Notes under the pieces: model-generated
Database searches by the model: none
Told to the model about the DNA's origin: nothing
What the model saw: the letters and a program-made list of their open reading frames with translations, nothing else
Translations under genes and position numbers: made by a program
Origin: Crocodylus rhombifer
Taxonomy: Eukaryota > Chordata > Crocodylia > Crocodylidae
Direction: 5' to 3'
Assembly (NCBI GenBank): GCA_038503035.1
Contig: JAVSML010024314.1
Location: forward strand, 310,001-374,000
Length of the DNA stretch: 64,000 nt
Part shown: piece after piece, positions 22,815-33,725 of the stretch
Numbering within the stretch: position 1 is the stretch's first letter
How the letters are laid out: every line of letters begins with the position of its first letter

Positions 22815-23387
22815 TAAGCTCAGATATATTTATTCAAACTTCAGTCACAGGTGTAATTGCAGTATATATATTCCCTGAATTATAGCTATCTTTCCTCAGG
22901 TGCTTATTGCTCCCTACCCTGGGAGCTACAGTATTTAATGCTTCTGCTGATTGCTCCACTGCCAAATTTTCAGCCCTGTTGGCCAAATGACATGGCTTTG
23001 CAGGCCATATTCAGTCTTCAGGTCATATCTCTGAGACCCTGATCTGTGCTACTGAGAAATTTCATAGTACTGTGTATAAAGCAGTGTCACCCCAATACAT
23101 TATTTCTCTACCTTAGCCCTGATGTTGCCATGCCTCTATACAAAAATTTGTGAAGGGAGTCCTTGAAAAGTTTCCTAATAGCATTTACTTCGGTTCCTGT
23201 ACAGGGAAATTGTTCTCTGGGTAGGCCCATGCATTTTGCATATCTACTATGGCACTCTATCCCTTAAATTTGACATAAAAGGGCTGAGGATCTGACACTA
23301 AAAGTTTCTAAAGATGGAAACCTTGTTTTATGGGGCCACATTTTCTAAGGGTAAAAACTGGTTCCTCTTTATTGACTTCAGTTGTTC
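22815..23387. other. No recognised feature
   Basis: Non-coding. A stretch at 22945-23042 loosely resembles hAT-MITE interior sequence, but no ends were found. Confidence 0.4.
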
Positions 23388-23455
23388 ATTATGATTCTAT
23401 GATTATGTTAACTTATGATTATGATTATGTTCTATGATTATGTTAACTTATCTTC
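23388..23455. repeat. Short tandem repeat of TCTATGATTATGTTAACTTA units
   Basis: The 20-mer TCTATGATTATGTTAACTTA occurs at 23396-23415 and again at 23430-23449, a period of 34 bp, with shorter ATGATT words between. TTCTATGATT-type words are also the 3' terminal repeat of CR1, so this could be an expanded CR1 end, but no CR1 body is attached. Confidence 0.7.
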
Positions 23456-23569
23456 ATTGCAAGAGTGAATCCTGGTCCTGATTGGAGCCTTTGGGCTCTA
23501 CAGCCATATAAACCATCACCATGAAAGAATGAATGAAAATGAAAAGAATGATTACAATAGCCTAAACAA

Positions 23570-24048
23570 TAGGGCTGTGAGAAGCTTCAGTTTCTGATTC
23601 AATTCAGTAGAGATTCGACCCGATTTGGTGGCTGAATCTCTGAAACCAAATTGAATCTCCGAATCTGAATTGAATCGAATCTTTAATCTCTCTGAATCAA
23701 ACTGGAACCCTCTGAATCGATTCCAGGGGCTGCAGGGGGGCTCCCTATGCGCTCCCTGGTGGACCCGGAAGTGGATTGGAAGTACTGGCGGTTCACTTCT
23801 GGGTTCACTGCCGAACACTCCTCCACTCATGCTCCTGTGGGACGCCCCATCCACCCCAGCATTGCAGCATTCACAAGCCATGCCTGGTATGTATAAAAAA
23901 CATTTAAAGAATCAGCATTGAATCTGCAGATTTGGATTCGGCCAAATCGAATTGGGGACAGTGATCCAAATCAACTAATTGAATTACTATCCCTGATTCA
24001 GGCTGAATCTGAACCTCAATTGAATATGGTCTGTTTTGCACACCCCTA
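23570..24048. mobile_element. Non-autonomous DNA element rich in GAATC/GATTC words
   Basis: Left end TAGGGCTGTG pairs with right end CACACCCCTA (24039-24048). Flanks CTAAACAA (23562-23569) and CTAAATAG (24049-24056) match at 6 of 8 positions, suggesting a hAT-like duplication. Both subterminal regions consist of many GAATC, GATTC and TTGAATC words in both orientations around a GC-rich centre. The 109-codon minus frame is a by-product of that structure. Confidence 0.65.
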
Positions 24049-24056
24049 CTAAATAG

Positions 24057-24572
24057 TATGCCAGGAAGTATCATGTATAAATTGCAGTATCACCCAGAGC
24101 TGGGAGTAGGTTTGAACTCAGGATTTTCATGCCATCTAAGAATCAGGAAGTGTTAGGCTTCATCTCTTAGTCCAGTTTTTCAGAGAAGTGAGTTAGATAA
24201 CATCTTGAAGCTTGAATCTGATAACTGTATTTACCAATCACATGATCATCAGAAGCTAATACTTATTGCTTCTATTTCCTTTATCCTTCTCTTCTTTTTC
24301 TCTTATTGGTGTTTGTTTATGTGTGGGTGTGTAAAATAGGTTGTGACAAAATAGGTGTGATGGATTTAGAAAAGTTTTTGTTTAACTTAGGTAGCATGCC
24401 CATTGCTTAAAAAAAAGTTTCCTGTTTTCCATTCCCACTTGCATAAGCTAATAAAATAAAAAGTTATATCATTTGTGTAATAATGAAGAGAGAATTTGAC
24501 TGAGGAGAGTTGCAAGCATTATTTAAAGACCACCAGAAATACTGCTTAGCTGTTTCCAATTCCCATGTGTTA
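24057..24572. other. Unrecognised DNA, possible old MIR remnant
   Basis: Words AGAGCTGGGAGTAGGTTTGA and ACTCAGGATTTTCATG (24095-24135) faintly resemble a minus-strand MIR. The rest is AT-rich and unrecognised. Confidence 0.35.
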
Positions 24573-25015
24573 AATGGGAAGTCTGCTGCTTCCCGGGGGC
24601 CTGCATCTGAGACATTGCGGAGAGGATCCCAGAGCTTCTCCGGCCCACAGACCACTACCCCATGCTCCTTATTTACGTGGGCACCAATGACACGGCTCGG
24701 AGCACCCCCAGCCAGGTCATGAGGTGCTACAGGGATTTGGGAGCGGGGCTTAGGGGTCTGGGAGCTCAGGTGGTGTTTTCGTCTATCCTCCCAGTCTCGG
24801 GCTATGGGCTGAGGAGGGAGAGGAGGATCCATGCAGTGAACCAAAGACTGCAGAGCTGGTGTCATCGGGAAAGCTTTGGCTTCCATGACCACAGCCCACT
24901 GTTTGGTGAGAGACACAGTGAGCTGCTGGGAAGAGATGGCCTCCACCTCTCCCCCCTGGGGAGGAGGCTCTTCTCAGCCAGGCTGGCTGACCTGCTCCAC
25001 CGGGCTTTAAACTAA
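24573..25015 (+). pseudogene. CR1 ORF1 fragment: SGNH-type esterase domain
   Basis: CR1-like ORF1 proteins carry an SGNH/GDSL esterase domain, a known feature of the clade. Here the frame shows EVCCFPGACI, then a TGA at 24605-24607 where relatives have an arginine codon (consistent with CGA to TGA decay). Next come LLIYVGTNDTA (the GxND block with oxyanion-hole Asn, about 24665-24690) and DGLHLSPLG (the DxxH block with catalytic Asp and His, about 24933-24960). It ends at a TAA (25013-25015). The first block, which carries the nucleophilic Ser, lies upstream of the truncation and is absent. A 117-codon frame from 24662 remains open. No activity is expected. The identification rests on the two spaced blocks and on the position before ORF2. 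Confidence 0.85.
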
Positions 25016-25131
25016 GCCCACTGGGGGATGGGGAGACTACTGCCACTGCTGGCCTGCTGAGCAATGCTTGCAAAGCCAGCAGACCAAGGCACTTAAGGGA
25101 GCTCACCCCTTCCCCAGCCCTGGCACAATCT

Positions 25132-27906
25132 GTGGGCAAGGCAAGAGCCCCCAAGGGGACACTAGCCTGCCTGTACACTAATGCCAGGAGCCTGGGCAAC
25201 AAGCAGGAGGAGCTCGTCCTCCTGCTCAGTGCAAAGAATTATGATGTCATTGGGATAACGGAGACCTGGTGGGACTCCACCCATGACTGGACCATGGGTA
25301 TAGAGGGCTATACCCTGTACAGGAGGGATTGTGTTGACAAAAGGGGCGGGGGTGTAGCTCTCTATGTGAAGGAAAGCTACATGTCCCTGCAAGCTAATGT
25401 TGGCGACCAGCATGGACAGCTAGAGACCCTCTGGGTAAAAATTCATGGGGAATACGGCACAGGGGACACAATGGTGGGAGTCTACTACAGACCTCTCACT
25501 CAAAGTCCCGAGCTTGACCAGGAGTTCGCCCGGGAACTGACTGAGGCCGCTTGCTCCAGGACCTTGGTAGTCATGGGTGACTTCAATTACTCGGACATCT
25601 TGTGGGAAGATCACTCAGCAAAATCTGAGCGGTCGCAAAGCTTTCTCTCATGCGTGGATGACCTGTACCTGACTCAAGAAGTCTATGGGCCAACGAGAGG
25701 CAAAGTGCTGCTTGACCTGGTACTGGCTATGGGGGACGACCTAATCGGCGACCTAGTGATCAATGGGAAGCTGGGTGACAGCGACCATGAGATGATCACC
25801 TTCACCATCTGCTGTAAAGCTGGCAAGTCAGTCAGCAACACAGAAGTCCTTGACTTCAGAAAAGCTTTGACAAGCTCAAAAGGCTTGTTGGTCAGGCCCT
25901 TAGGGACCATGATCCCAGGGAGATGGGAGTTCAAGAAGAGTGGTTGCTTCTCAAGGAAGCGATCCTCAGTGCACAAGCTAAATCTATTCCAACACGGAGG
26001 AAAGGCAGCAAGAAGGCACAGCAGCCCTCCTGGCTCTCCAGGGACCTAGCGGACCTCCTGCAGCTAAAAAGGAAAGCCTACAAAGGATGGAGGACAGGAT
26101 TCACCTCCAAGGAGGATTATTCTGCACTGGTCCGGTCCTGCAGGGAACAAACCAGGAAAGCCAAGGCTGCAACTGAACTCCAACTAGCTTCAAGCATCAA
26201 GGACAACAAAAAGTGCTTTTTCAGATATGTGGGGAGCCGGAGGAAAAGCAAGGGCAATGTTGGACCCCTGCTAAACCAGATGGGGCAACTGACAACTGAC
26301 GCCCAGGAAAAAGCCAACCTATTAAATAGGTACTTTGCATCAGTCTTTCATCAGTCCCATGGGACGCCCATGCCTGCTATGGGACAGGGAGATCTGGGTG
26401 ATGGGGATCCCCTACCATCCATAAATGCTGACCTCATGAAAGAACGTCTTGAGAAGCTGGATACCTTCAAGTCAGCCGGCCCTGACAATCTGCACCCCAG
26501 GGTACTCAAGGAGCTGGCGAGCATCATAGCCCAGCCCCTGGCATGGATCTTTGAAAACTCCTGGCGCTCTGGTGTAGTGCCTGAAGACTGGAAGAAGGCC
26601 AGTGTGGTGCCAATCTTCAAGAAAGGGAGGAGAGTGGATCCGGCTAACTACAGGCCCATTAGCCTGACTTCTATCCTGGGGAAGATCTTAGAAAAGTTTA
26701 TTAAGGAGGCCATCCTTGAGGGACTGGCCCAGGCTAACATCCTAAGGGATAGTCAGCATGGGTTTGTTGCGGGTAGGTCTTGTTTGACCAATCTCATTTC
26801 CTTTTATGACCAGGTGACCTATCACCTGGATCAGGGAGAAGAGATTGATGTCATATATCTTGACTTCAAAAAAGCTTTTGATCTGGTATCCCATGATCAC
26901 CTCTTGGCCAAACTGGCCAGTTGTGGCCTTGGCTCCACCACGATCCACTGGCTGGGAAATTGGCTCCGTGGTCGAACCCAGAGGGTTGTAATTGATGGCA
27001 GTCACTCATTGTGGTGCCCTGTGACCAGTGGGGTCCCTCAAGGCTCTGTCCTTGGACCCATACTGTTCAACCTTTTCATTAATGATGTGGACATTGGAGT
27101 CAGGAGTGGACTGGCCAAGTTCGCCGATGACACCAAACTTTGGGGCAAAGCATCCACGCCAGAAGATAGGCGGGTGATCCATGCTGACCTGGACAAGCTC
27201 AGGAAATGGGGAGATGAGAACCTGATGGTGTTTAACACCGAAAAATGCAAAGTTCTCCACCTTGGGAGGAAAAACCTGCAGCATCCTTATAGGCTCGGCA
27301 GTGCTACGTTGGATAGCACTACAGAAGAAAGAGACTTGGGGGTCATCATTGAACATGAGCCTGCAATGCGATGCTGCAGCTAGTAAAGCGACCAAAACGC
27401 TGGCTTGCATCCATAGGTGCTTCTCGAGTAAATCCCAGGACGTCATTCTCCCCTTGTACTCAGCCTTGGTGAGGCCGCAGCTGGAGTACTGCATCCAGTT
27501 TTGGGCTCCACAATTCAAAAAGGATGTGGAGAAGCTTGAGAGAGTACAGAGGAGAGCCACTGCATGATCAGAGGTCAAGAAAACAGATCTTACGATGAGG
27601 AGAGACATGGGACTCTTTAGCCTGGAAAAGCGTAGGCTCAGGGGTGATCTGATGGCCACCTATAAGTTTATCAGGGGTGACCACCAGGATCTGGGGGAAT
27701 GTTTGTTCACCAGAGCGCCCCAAGGGATGACTAGGTCGAACGGTCATAAACTCCTGCAAGACCGTTTCAGGCTGGACATAAGGAAGAATTTCTTTACTGT
27801 CCGAGCCCCCAAGGTCTGGAACAGTCTTCCAGTGGAGGTGGTTCAAGCACCTACATTGAACACCTTCAAGAGTAAATTGGATGCTTATCTTGCTGGGATC
27901 CTATGA
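25132..27906 (+). pseudogene. CR1 ORF2: endonuclease and reverse transcriptase, frameshifted
   Basis: Encodes the enzyme that nicks target DNA and primes reverse transcription from the nick. Segment 1 (25132-26049) is an APE-like endonuclease with its key residues: N17 (TNARS), E44 (ITETWW), YYRP at 118-121, GDFN with D150 and N152, and SDH with D218 and H219. Near 25923 the frame changes (compatible with a one-base loss) into segment 2 (25923-27383, 486 codons). That is the RT, with VVPIFKKGRR at 228-237, motif A YLDFKKAFD (312-320), motif B SGVPQGSVLG (369-378) and motif C FADD (400-403). A second shift near 27345 leads to 27262-27567, ending in a TGA where the protein should continue. Segment 27595-27906 gives the C-terminus (MATYKFIRGD to LAGIL). 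All catalytic motifs persist, so this copy is fairly young but broken. Confidence 0.93.
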
Positions 27907-27960
27907 CCCCAGCTGGCTTCCTGCCCTTTGGGTCCCTTCCAGCCCTGATGATGTCTATGA

Positions 27961-29725
27961 AAAAAATCTGTTGTCAAAGGAAGAACAGCTTCATAACTAT
28001 AGCTATATACCAATTGTTAACAAACAACGTCAGCCACTCTGAACTAATTTAATAAGTTCATGCACTATTTTATCTTTCTTACAGATTTTGTTAATATTTG
28101 TAGAGCCATAATGCAGAATGGTGTTGTTTTAGTTTATAGTATCCAATGACTATCCAATGCTAGTCTTCTTTCTATAGAAAATTTATAAATCATAAATGAT
28201 GGCTCAGTCTGCTCATTGTAGACTTATAATGAATTGGGAAGAAAGAATATACAGGATCAAGGTAAAATAAAATGTGATTTATCATACTTCATAATTAATC
28301 ACCGAGGAATTTAAGCAGCCAGTAGAAACAAGAATAGTATAATTTATTCATTGATTCACTGTTGTCATTGACTGCATCTTGCCACATCACCGTGTTGGAA
28401 GTGACAGAGAGGAGATCATGGGAAAGTGCTCTGTACTGAGAAACACTACAACATTATTTCCAAACCTGCTAAACTGGCATTATGTTTCCTGCATTATTAT
28501 ATTTGGCTAGTGTGTAGGGATGGAAGAACCAGGAACCTATAATTTAAAGCCTTGTAGAATACCATGGTTTTTTAGCATTAAAAAATCTTTTAGAGCATTT
28601 AAAGGTTTTGTTCCATTTTGGAAAGTGTTAGACAAAAAGAGCGAATATTTTTCCTTTGAGAACTATTTTTGGTTAAAAAAATGCACAATGTCAAAAGCTT
28701 TCCACAGTTTCTGGGAAACCCCAGACTGCTTCTGTTTCTCCCTCCCTTTTATAAAGACATTTGACCTCCTAGCAGAATGAAATACAGCTCAGTGCAGAGG
28801 GTTGTTCTTAACAATGGGTACAAGTGGGGCTTAGTTAGCACAGAACCTTGTGAAGGACCAAGGATATATTTTATACTTAAGACTTAAATTAAAAGGGAAT
28901 ATTGGAAGATTAGCATTGGCAGTCACAAAGTATGGCATCAGAGTTCAGTCAAAGCAGACAGACTGAACAGTATCCTTTGGAAATATCAGCTTGATTCTAC
29001 TGGGAATCAAATACATTTGAAAGCTGTGGCTTACAAAAGTGCTCAGCAGTGGCCTAATTCTTCTTCTATTGAAGTCAACTGCAATTGTCATTAACAGAGC
29101 AGAGTTGGGTCACTCTTAAGTGCATCTGAAAATCATTCCCTTAATTTGTTAACCTTATTATGTCAGCCTCACTTCTAGGAAATGAGATCTCACTCTGCCA
29201 CTGTAGTCTTATTCGTGTCAGTGTGGGTTCTTGTAATGTAAGGAACTACTTAATAGAAGTATGGAAAAATAGGGGCCTTATTGTTATTTGAAGGACAATA
29301 TCCAGAAGCACATGTTTTTTTTGCTGGAAGATGTATTTGGATAAACATTTGACCATAAGGGCAGGAAGGACTTTAGAAACATAATAAACATAGGCAACTA
29401 AAGGCATGCTGCCTCCAGAGCAACCTCAGAGCATGCTGAGCAATAAGACTTGCTCATTCATTCCTGCTGTGTCTGCACTCAAGCCCACAAAGTAGGCAGT
29501 GTGGGTGGCTTAGACTAGACTTGAGTACATGTGCTCCATCTCTGCTAAGACAGAAACATGGAGGACTGATGGGAGATGCTGTCAGGCCTGGTCTGAAATG
29601 AATGCAGTTAGGGGCATGCAGAGCAGGAGTGAGGGAGTGAGAGTTATTTCTCAGCAGTGGTTCTGGCTTGCTCCTGAGGGGTGTAGACATACCATAGGTG
29701 AAGTATATGTCTCAAGCTGCATAAC
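27961..29725. other. Mostly unique AT-rich DNA
   Basis: No gene recognised. Around 29040-29120 the text (TTCTATTGAAGTCAACTGCA) resembles an old amniote interspersed repeat that also seems present near 35340, 44100 and 48090. Confidence 0.5.
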
Positions 29726-30690
29726 GTGGGATAAGTACAGACATTCAAGAAGCCCGAGGTGCAGCCAATTCTACCCAGGTTTCTCTAAGCTGCATAGATT
29801 GAACCAGGAATAGACAGAATGCATGTTCACTCTTGGTGGGGGGGGCGGGGGGAGGGGGGAGGGGAAGCATGCAGATGTTATACACTGGCCAAGTCAGAAG
29901 GCAGTGGGTACTTTTGTATGCCTCCCAGCTGGGGCTCTTTACTCAGCCCTGCTTTCCTGCTGGCAGCCCTGTTAGCAGCAAGGGGATACTCTCCCAGCTG
30001 TGCATCCTTGGGTCTGGGGGGCTGGGGCCAGGGTTGTGGGGTGCAATCTCTGTACCTTCCCGTCCCTTCCCCCCCGCCCAACTGCCTGGCTCTGCTGACA
30101 CAGGTAGGCAAGAGCTGGGGTGCCAGGGCTGTCAGCTAAGGTGCTCAGTGCAGGAGTGGGGGAGTGGAAGCCACTGTCCCATAGGCCCAGCACCAGTCTG
30201 CCTCAGACCTAAGCAAGCACAGATGTGGGGAGCCTGTGCACCCCCACCCTTACGCCATGACCCTGCCAGGCTCAGCTGGCACAGGCAGGCAGGATTAGGA
30301 CTGAGAGCTAGGTGGGCTGTCACCTGAGCTGGGCAGAGCCAGGTGATGAAGGGGAGCATAGCCCCCCACCACAACTGTGCTGGCTCAGGTCTGGAGGGAC
30401 TGGGCCTGTGAGGCAGTGGCTTTTGCTACCCCAGCTCCACTCACAGAGTTGAGTGGCTCAACTGACAGTCCTGGCATGGCTCATAGCCCTACTCCTGCTA
30501 TGAGGGTGGAGGGTGGAATAACCCCCCTTCTTGTGCCCTTTGCCTCAGGGGGCCATACCAGCTGGCCTCTGGCTGCACCCCCTCCCCTGCCGCTGCAGCA
30601 TCGAGGTGGGAATGCCAGATGGACCCCGGCCACATGTTGACCCCCCAGACCCAATGACACAGCTCTGTGGGCTATAAATTTAACACCCCT
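29726..30690. mobile_element. GC-rich interspersed repeat family, copy 2
   Basis: The left edge TACAGACATTCAAGAAGCCC (29736-29755) is repeated at 47180 and, more weakly, at 49820 (TACAGACATTGAAAAAGCC). The right part contains the module GCCTCAGGGGGCCATACCAG with CTGGCCTCTGGCTGC (30543-30577), the inverse of GGCATGGCCCCCTGAGGCAA in the other copies. A strong G-run cluster lies near the left end (29838-29864). Several 70-160-codon frames on both strands are compositional. Right boundary approximate. Confidence 0.55.
29838..29864 (+). other. G-quadruplex candidate
   Basis: Four G runs of 8, 6, 6 and 4 separated by single bases (C, A, A). Single-nucleotide loops and runs of at least four G fit the most stable class of predicted intramolecular quadruplex on the plus strand. 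Confidence 0.8.
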
Positions 30691-30862
30691 CATTTAATTT
30701 ATGGGTGAGCCATGCTGTTTTGTGTGTGTCGTGATATCCTGGGACGAGGAGCTTATATTCAGTGCCATTTTTTTTGTGAATTTGTAGATCATGTAAAGCA
30801 AAGCTAATGCCTGTTTAGGAATTTTTGTGGTTTTATGCCTTGAAAAAGATTGAAGTTTGTTA

Positions 30863-32827
30863 CATAGATTCACAGACGTAGGGTCAGAAGGGACCTTCCA
30901 GATCTTCTAGTCCAACCCCCTGCCCTGGGCAGGAGAGAAAACTGGGCTCAAATGACCCCAGCTAGGTAATTATCAAGCCTCCTCTTAAAGACCCCCAAGG
31001 TAGGAGCCAGTACTACTTCCCTTGGAAGTTGGTTCCAGATCCTAGCTGCCCTGACAGTGAAGTAGTGCCTTCTAATGTCTAGTCTGAACCTACTCTCTAA
31101 TAACTTATGGCCATTATTCCTTGTTACTCTGGGAGGTGCTCAGGGGAACAAGGTCTCTCCCATTCCCTGCTGGCCCCCCCCCTAGTAAATTTATAGATGG
31201 CCACCGGGTCCTCTGTCAGCCATGCTGGTTGCCCCTGAGCATCATCCCTGCTGCTGGCCCTTCACGGATGAGCTCCTTGATAATCTTCTCAAAGAGCTTC
31301 TCCATTATTGAAGTAACACTAATGGGCCTATTGTTGTCTGGGTCCTCCCTCCTTCCTTTTTTGAAGATGGGGACCACATTGGCTCTCTTCCAGTCATCCA
31401 GCACCTGGCCAGAGCACCATGAGAGCTCATAAAGCCATTCCAGGGGCCCCGCGATAACCCCTGCCAATTCCCTCAAAACCCTGGGGTGGAGAGCATCTGG
31501 ACCTGCTTATCTGAACCCATCCAGCCCCTCCAGAAGTTCTCTAACTCAGTCTTCCCTGACCCTAAGCCTGGCGGAGTCCCTCCTGAGTCTGTCCTGAATC
31601 TCGGTGGGGGAGTTCCAGTCCCTACACAAAAAAATGGAGGCAAAGAAATTGTTAAAATGCTCTGTTTTTTCCTCTGGTGCAACCACCAGATTGCCTAATG
31701 TATCTTGCAGGGGCCCCACATTACCCAGTGCCTTCTTCATACTCCCTAGGTATTTAAAAAAGGACTTATTCTTGTCCTTGATCCTTGATGCTAGCCCTAG
31801 TCTGTATCTGCCTCAGCTTTCCTTACAGCCCTCCTACAGACCTGAGCAATGGAGGCATACTCCTCTTTGGTGATAGCCCCTCCCTTCCACTGGGTGTATG
31901 CCTCCTTTTTGGCAATTAGGCATTCCTGAATGCCCTTGGTGAGCCAGGGGGGCTTTTGAGCACTCTTGTCCTCTTTGATTCTCATTGAGATTGTCACCCC
32001 TTGGGCTTTGAGTATTGTCTCCTTAAGGAATGACCACTCATCTTGGGCACCCAGTTTCCCTGCTCTCAAGGACCCCAGTGCCAATCTCCCTGGCCCTCTT
32101 GAAGTCAAGGGCTACTGCCTTGCTGCAGGCCCTTGACAGCCTGCACTGGATGGTGAATTCCAGCAGGCGATGATAACCATTGCCCAGGTGGTCAAGAACC
32201 TGGAGTCCCCTCACCAGCTCATCACCTGTGGCCAGGTCCAGGTCCAGCAGAGCATTTCGCCTGGTGGGACTGTGCACCTCCTGGGTTAAGTGGAGGTCCT
32301 GTATCTCAGCAAGGAACCTTCATGAGTGGTCCAACCTGGCTGACTGCTCCTCCCAGCAGATGTCCAGGTAATTTAGATCACCCATGACTACTACATCGCT
32401 TGCCTTAAGTGCCTCTGCAAGCTGACCTGAGAATTCACGGTCCAGCTCTTCCTCTTGGTTGGGAGGTTTGTAGTAGACCCCCACTGTTAAGTCCCTTTCC
32501 CCACGACTCCCCTGTATTCTGACCTAGAGCACTTCAGCCTGCCCCTCCTCTGACCCCATCCTGCTAGTTGAGGTCATATTGCTCTTTAACGTAGAGCGCC
32601 ACACCCCAGCCTTTCTTACCCACTCTATCCTGCCTGTATAGTCTATATCCCCTAATGTTAACCACCCAGTTGTGGGATGAATCCCACCAGGTTTCTGTGA
32701 GCCCTACTATGTCCGGGTTTGAACTAGCTATCTGGAGGATGAGTTCCTCCTGCTTATTCCCCATACTATGAGCATTGGTGTAGAGGCATTTAAGGCCTTG
32801 AATTGGTGTGTGTGCCCCCCCTCCCAA
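30863..32827 (-). mobile_element. CR1 LINE with internal RT deletion
   Basis: A minus-strand CR1 running from a 3' end at the left (ATAGATTCACAGACGTAGGG) to the start of the endonuclease at the right. In coding order: frame 32564-32827 has LYTNAHSMGNKQEEL and LTETWWDSSHNW; 32038-32277 has RNALLDLDLATGDELV followed by GNGYH where SDH is expected, so the catalytic Asp is lost; 31797-32108 and 31546-31740 are the linker; 31216-31476 has VVPIFKKGRREDPDNNRPIS and ends at NQHG. Directly after that the sequence jumps to VAIYKFTRG-like text of the C-terminus (near 31196). About 0.9 kb containing RT motifs A to C is missing. 5' truncated, with several frameshifts; not functional. Confidence 0.92.
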
Positions 32828-33725
32828 TTACGTACATTTAAGACATTATTAAAAGGTTAATCACACCTTAAACAGTATCCCAGTCACACATTTAAGTGAA
32901 TTTAAGGTGTATAATGAGGAATAATTGTGTTTTGTTTGTATCATGCCTTAAATGAAACGTGGTCAGCTGGAGCTGGCCCATGACAGATCCCTATACTGTT
33001 AGGATCTAGTATGGGTCCTCCCCAGGGTCCAGGACACAGCTGTTCCCTAGCCTGTCAAGCTTGGGAGAGAATCAGTCCCTAATCCCCAGAGCTAGTTGGG
33101 CATGCGGTGACCCTGACATTGGAGAGCAATTCCCAGATCTTGTTCTCACTGCACCCCAAACGTCTAAAAACTGCATGGGCAGCTGGGCTGCACACATGAT
33201 AGTCTGATGTCCCCAGCACCTGGGGATCCCAGGGTCAAGAAGTCTTTTTCCAATTTTTATGAGGACCTGAAAAAACCATGTGTGCCATCCAGCTGGGCAG
33301 TACACATGGTTTTAAAGATCCTGGAGCATGGGTACCCCAGGAGTGGGTTGCTGTAGGTTCTGGGGATGAATAAAAACTGTGTGCTACTCAGCTGGGCAGC
33401 AAACAGGGTGTTATAGGTCCTGATGGATGGGGACCTCAGGAATGAGTAAAAACTCTGTGTCTCACTTAGCTGGAAGGCATATGTTGTTTTTACAGGCCCT
33501 GGCTCTTGGAGACCTGTAAAAACCCCATCTGAGATTCTGATGATCAGCTGATTGTCAGCTGGGAGCAGGGACGGGACTGGGGTTGGTTCCAGATCCAGTT
33601 TAGTCCATGGCCCAAACTGATAATCAAATGATTGTCGGCACCTGGGTTTCAACTTGCTGGTGCAGGAATCCTGGGCTCCCCCTGTACTAGCAAGCAAGAC
33701 TTGATTGAGATCTAATCTCCAATCC
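32828..33725. mobile_element. DNA element related to 13691-14334, with tandem units
   Basis: The left 150 bp (ACATTTAAGACATTATTAAA, TTAATCACACCTTAAAC) resemble the inverted right end of the 13691 element (TTAATCACGTCTTAAGTG). Then comes GC-richer sequence with CCCTAATCCC-type words shared with that element, and a set of diverged tandem units (33165-33530). Terminal repeats are not clear at the right side. No transposase. Confidence 0.4.
33165..33530. repeat. Diverged minisatellite, about four 70-100-bp units
   Basis: Successive units begin with AAAAAC and carry TGTGTG then CAGCTGGGCAG, later GGTCCTG and GGGGACC or GGTACCCCAGG words. Unit starts lie near 33165, 33270, 33368 and 33448. Units differ in length and are strongly diverged. 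Minus-strand frames across it (33257-33697) repeat a weak pattern for this reason and are not evidence of a protein. Confidence 0.55.

Larger units (their letters stand above)
24573..27960 (+). mobile_element. CR1 LINE, nearly full ORF2 plus partial esterase ORF1
   Basis: A 3.4-kb non-LTR retrotransposon of the CR1 clade, 5' truncated inside ORF1. Order: ORF1 C-terminal esterase domain (to 25015), a spacer of about 115 bp, ORF2 with APE-type endonuclease and RT, then a short 3' end GATGATGTCTATGA without a poly(A) tail of its own. It is the least decayed element in the window. No target duplication is seen, which is usual for CR1. Damage is limited to one stop in ORF1 and two frameshifts and one stop in ORF2. 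Confidence 0.95.

Noticed and set aside
33257..33697. Minus-strand 146-codon frame with weak internal repetition
   Set aside because: The repetition is explained by the diverged DNA tandem units, not by a repeat protein.
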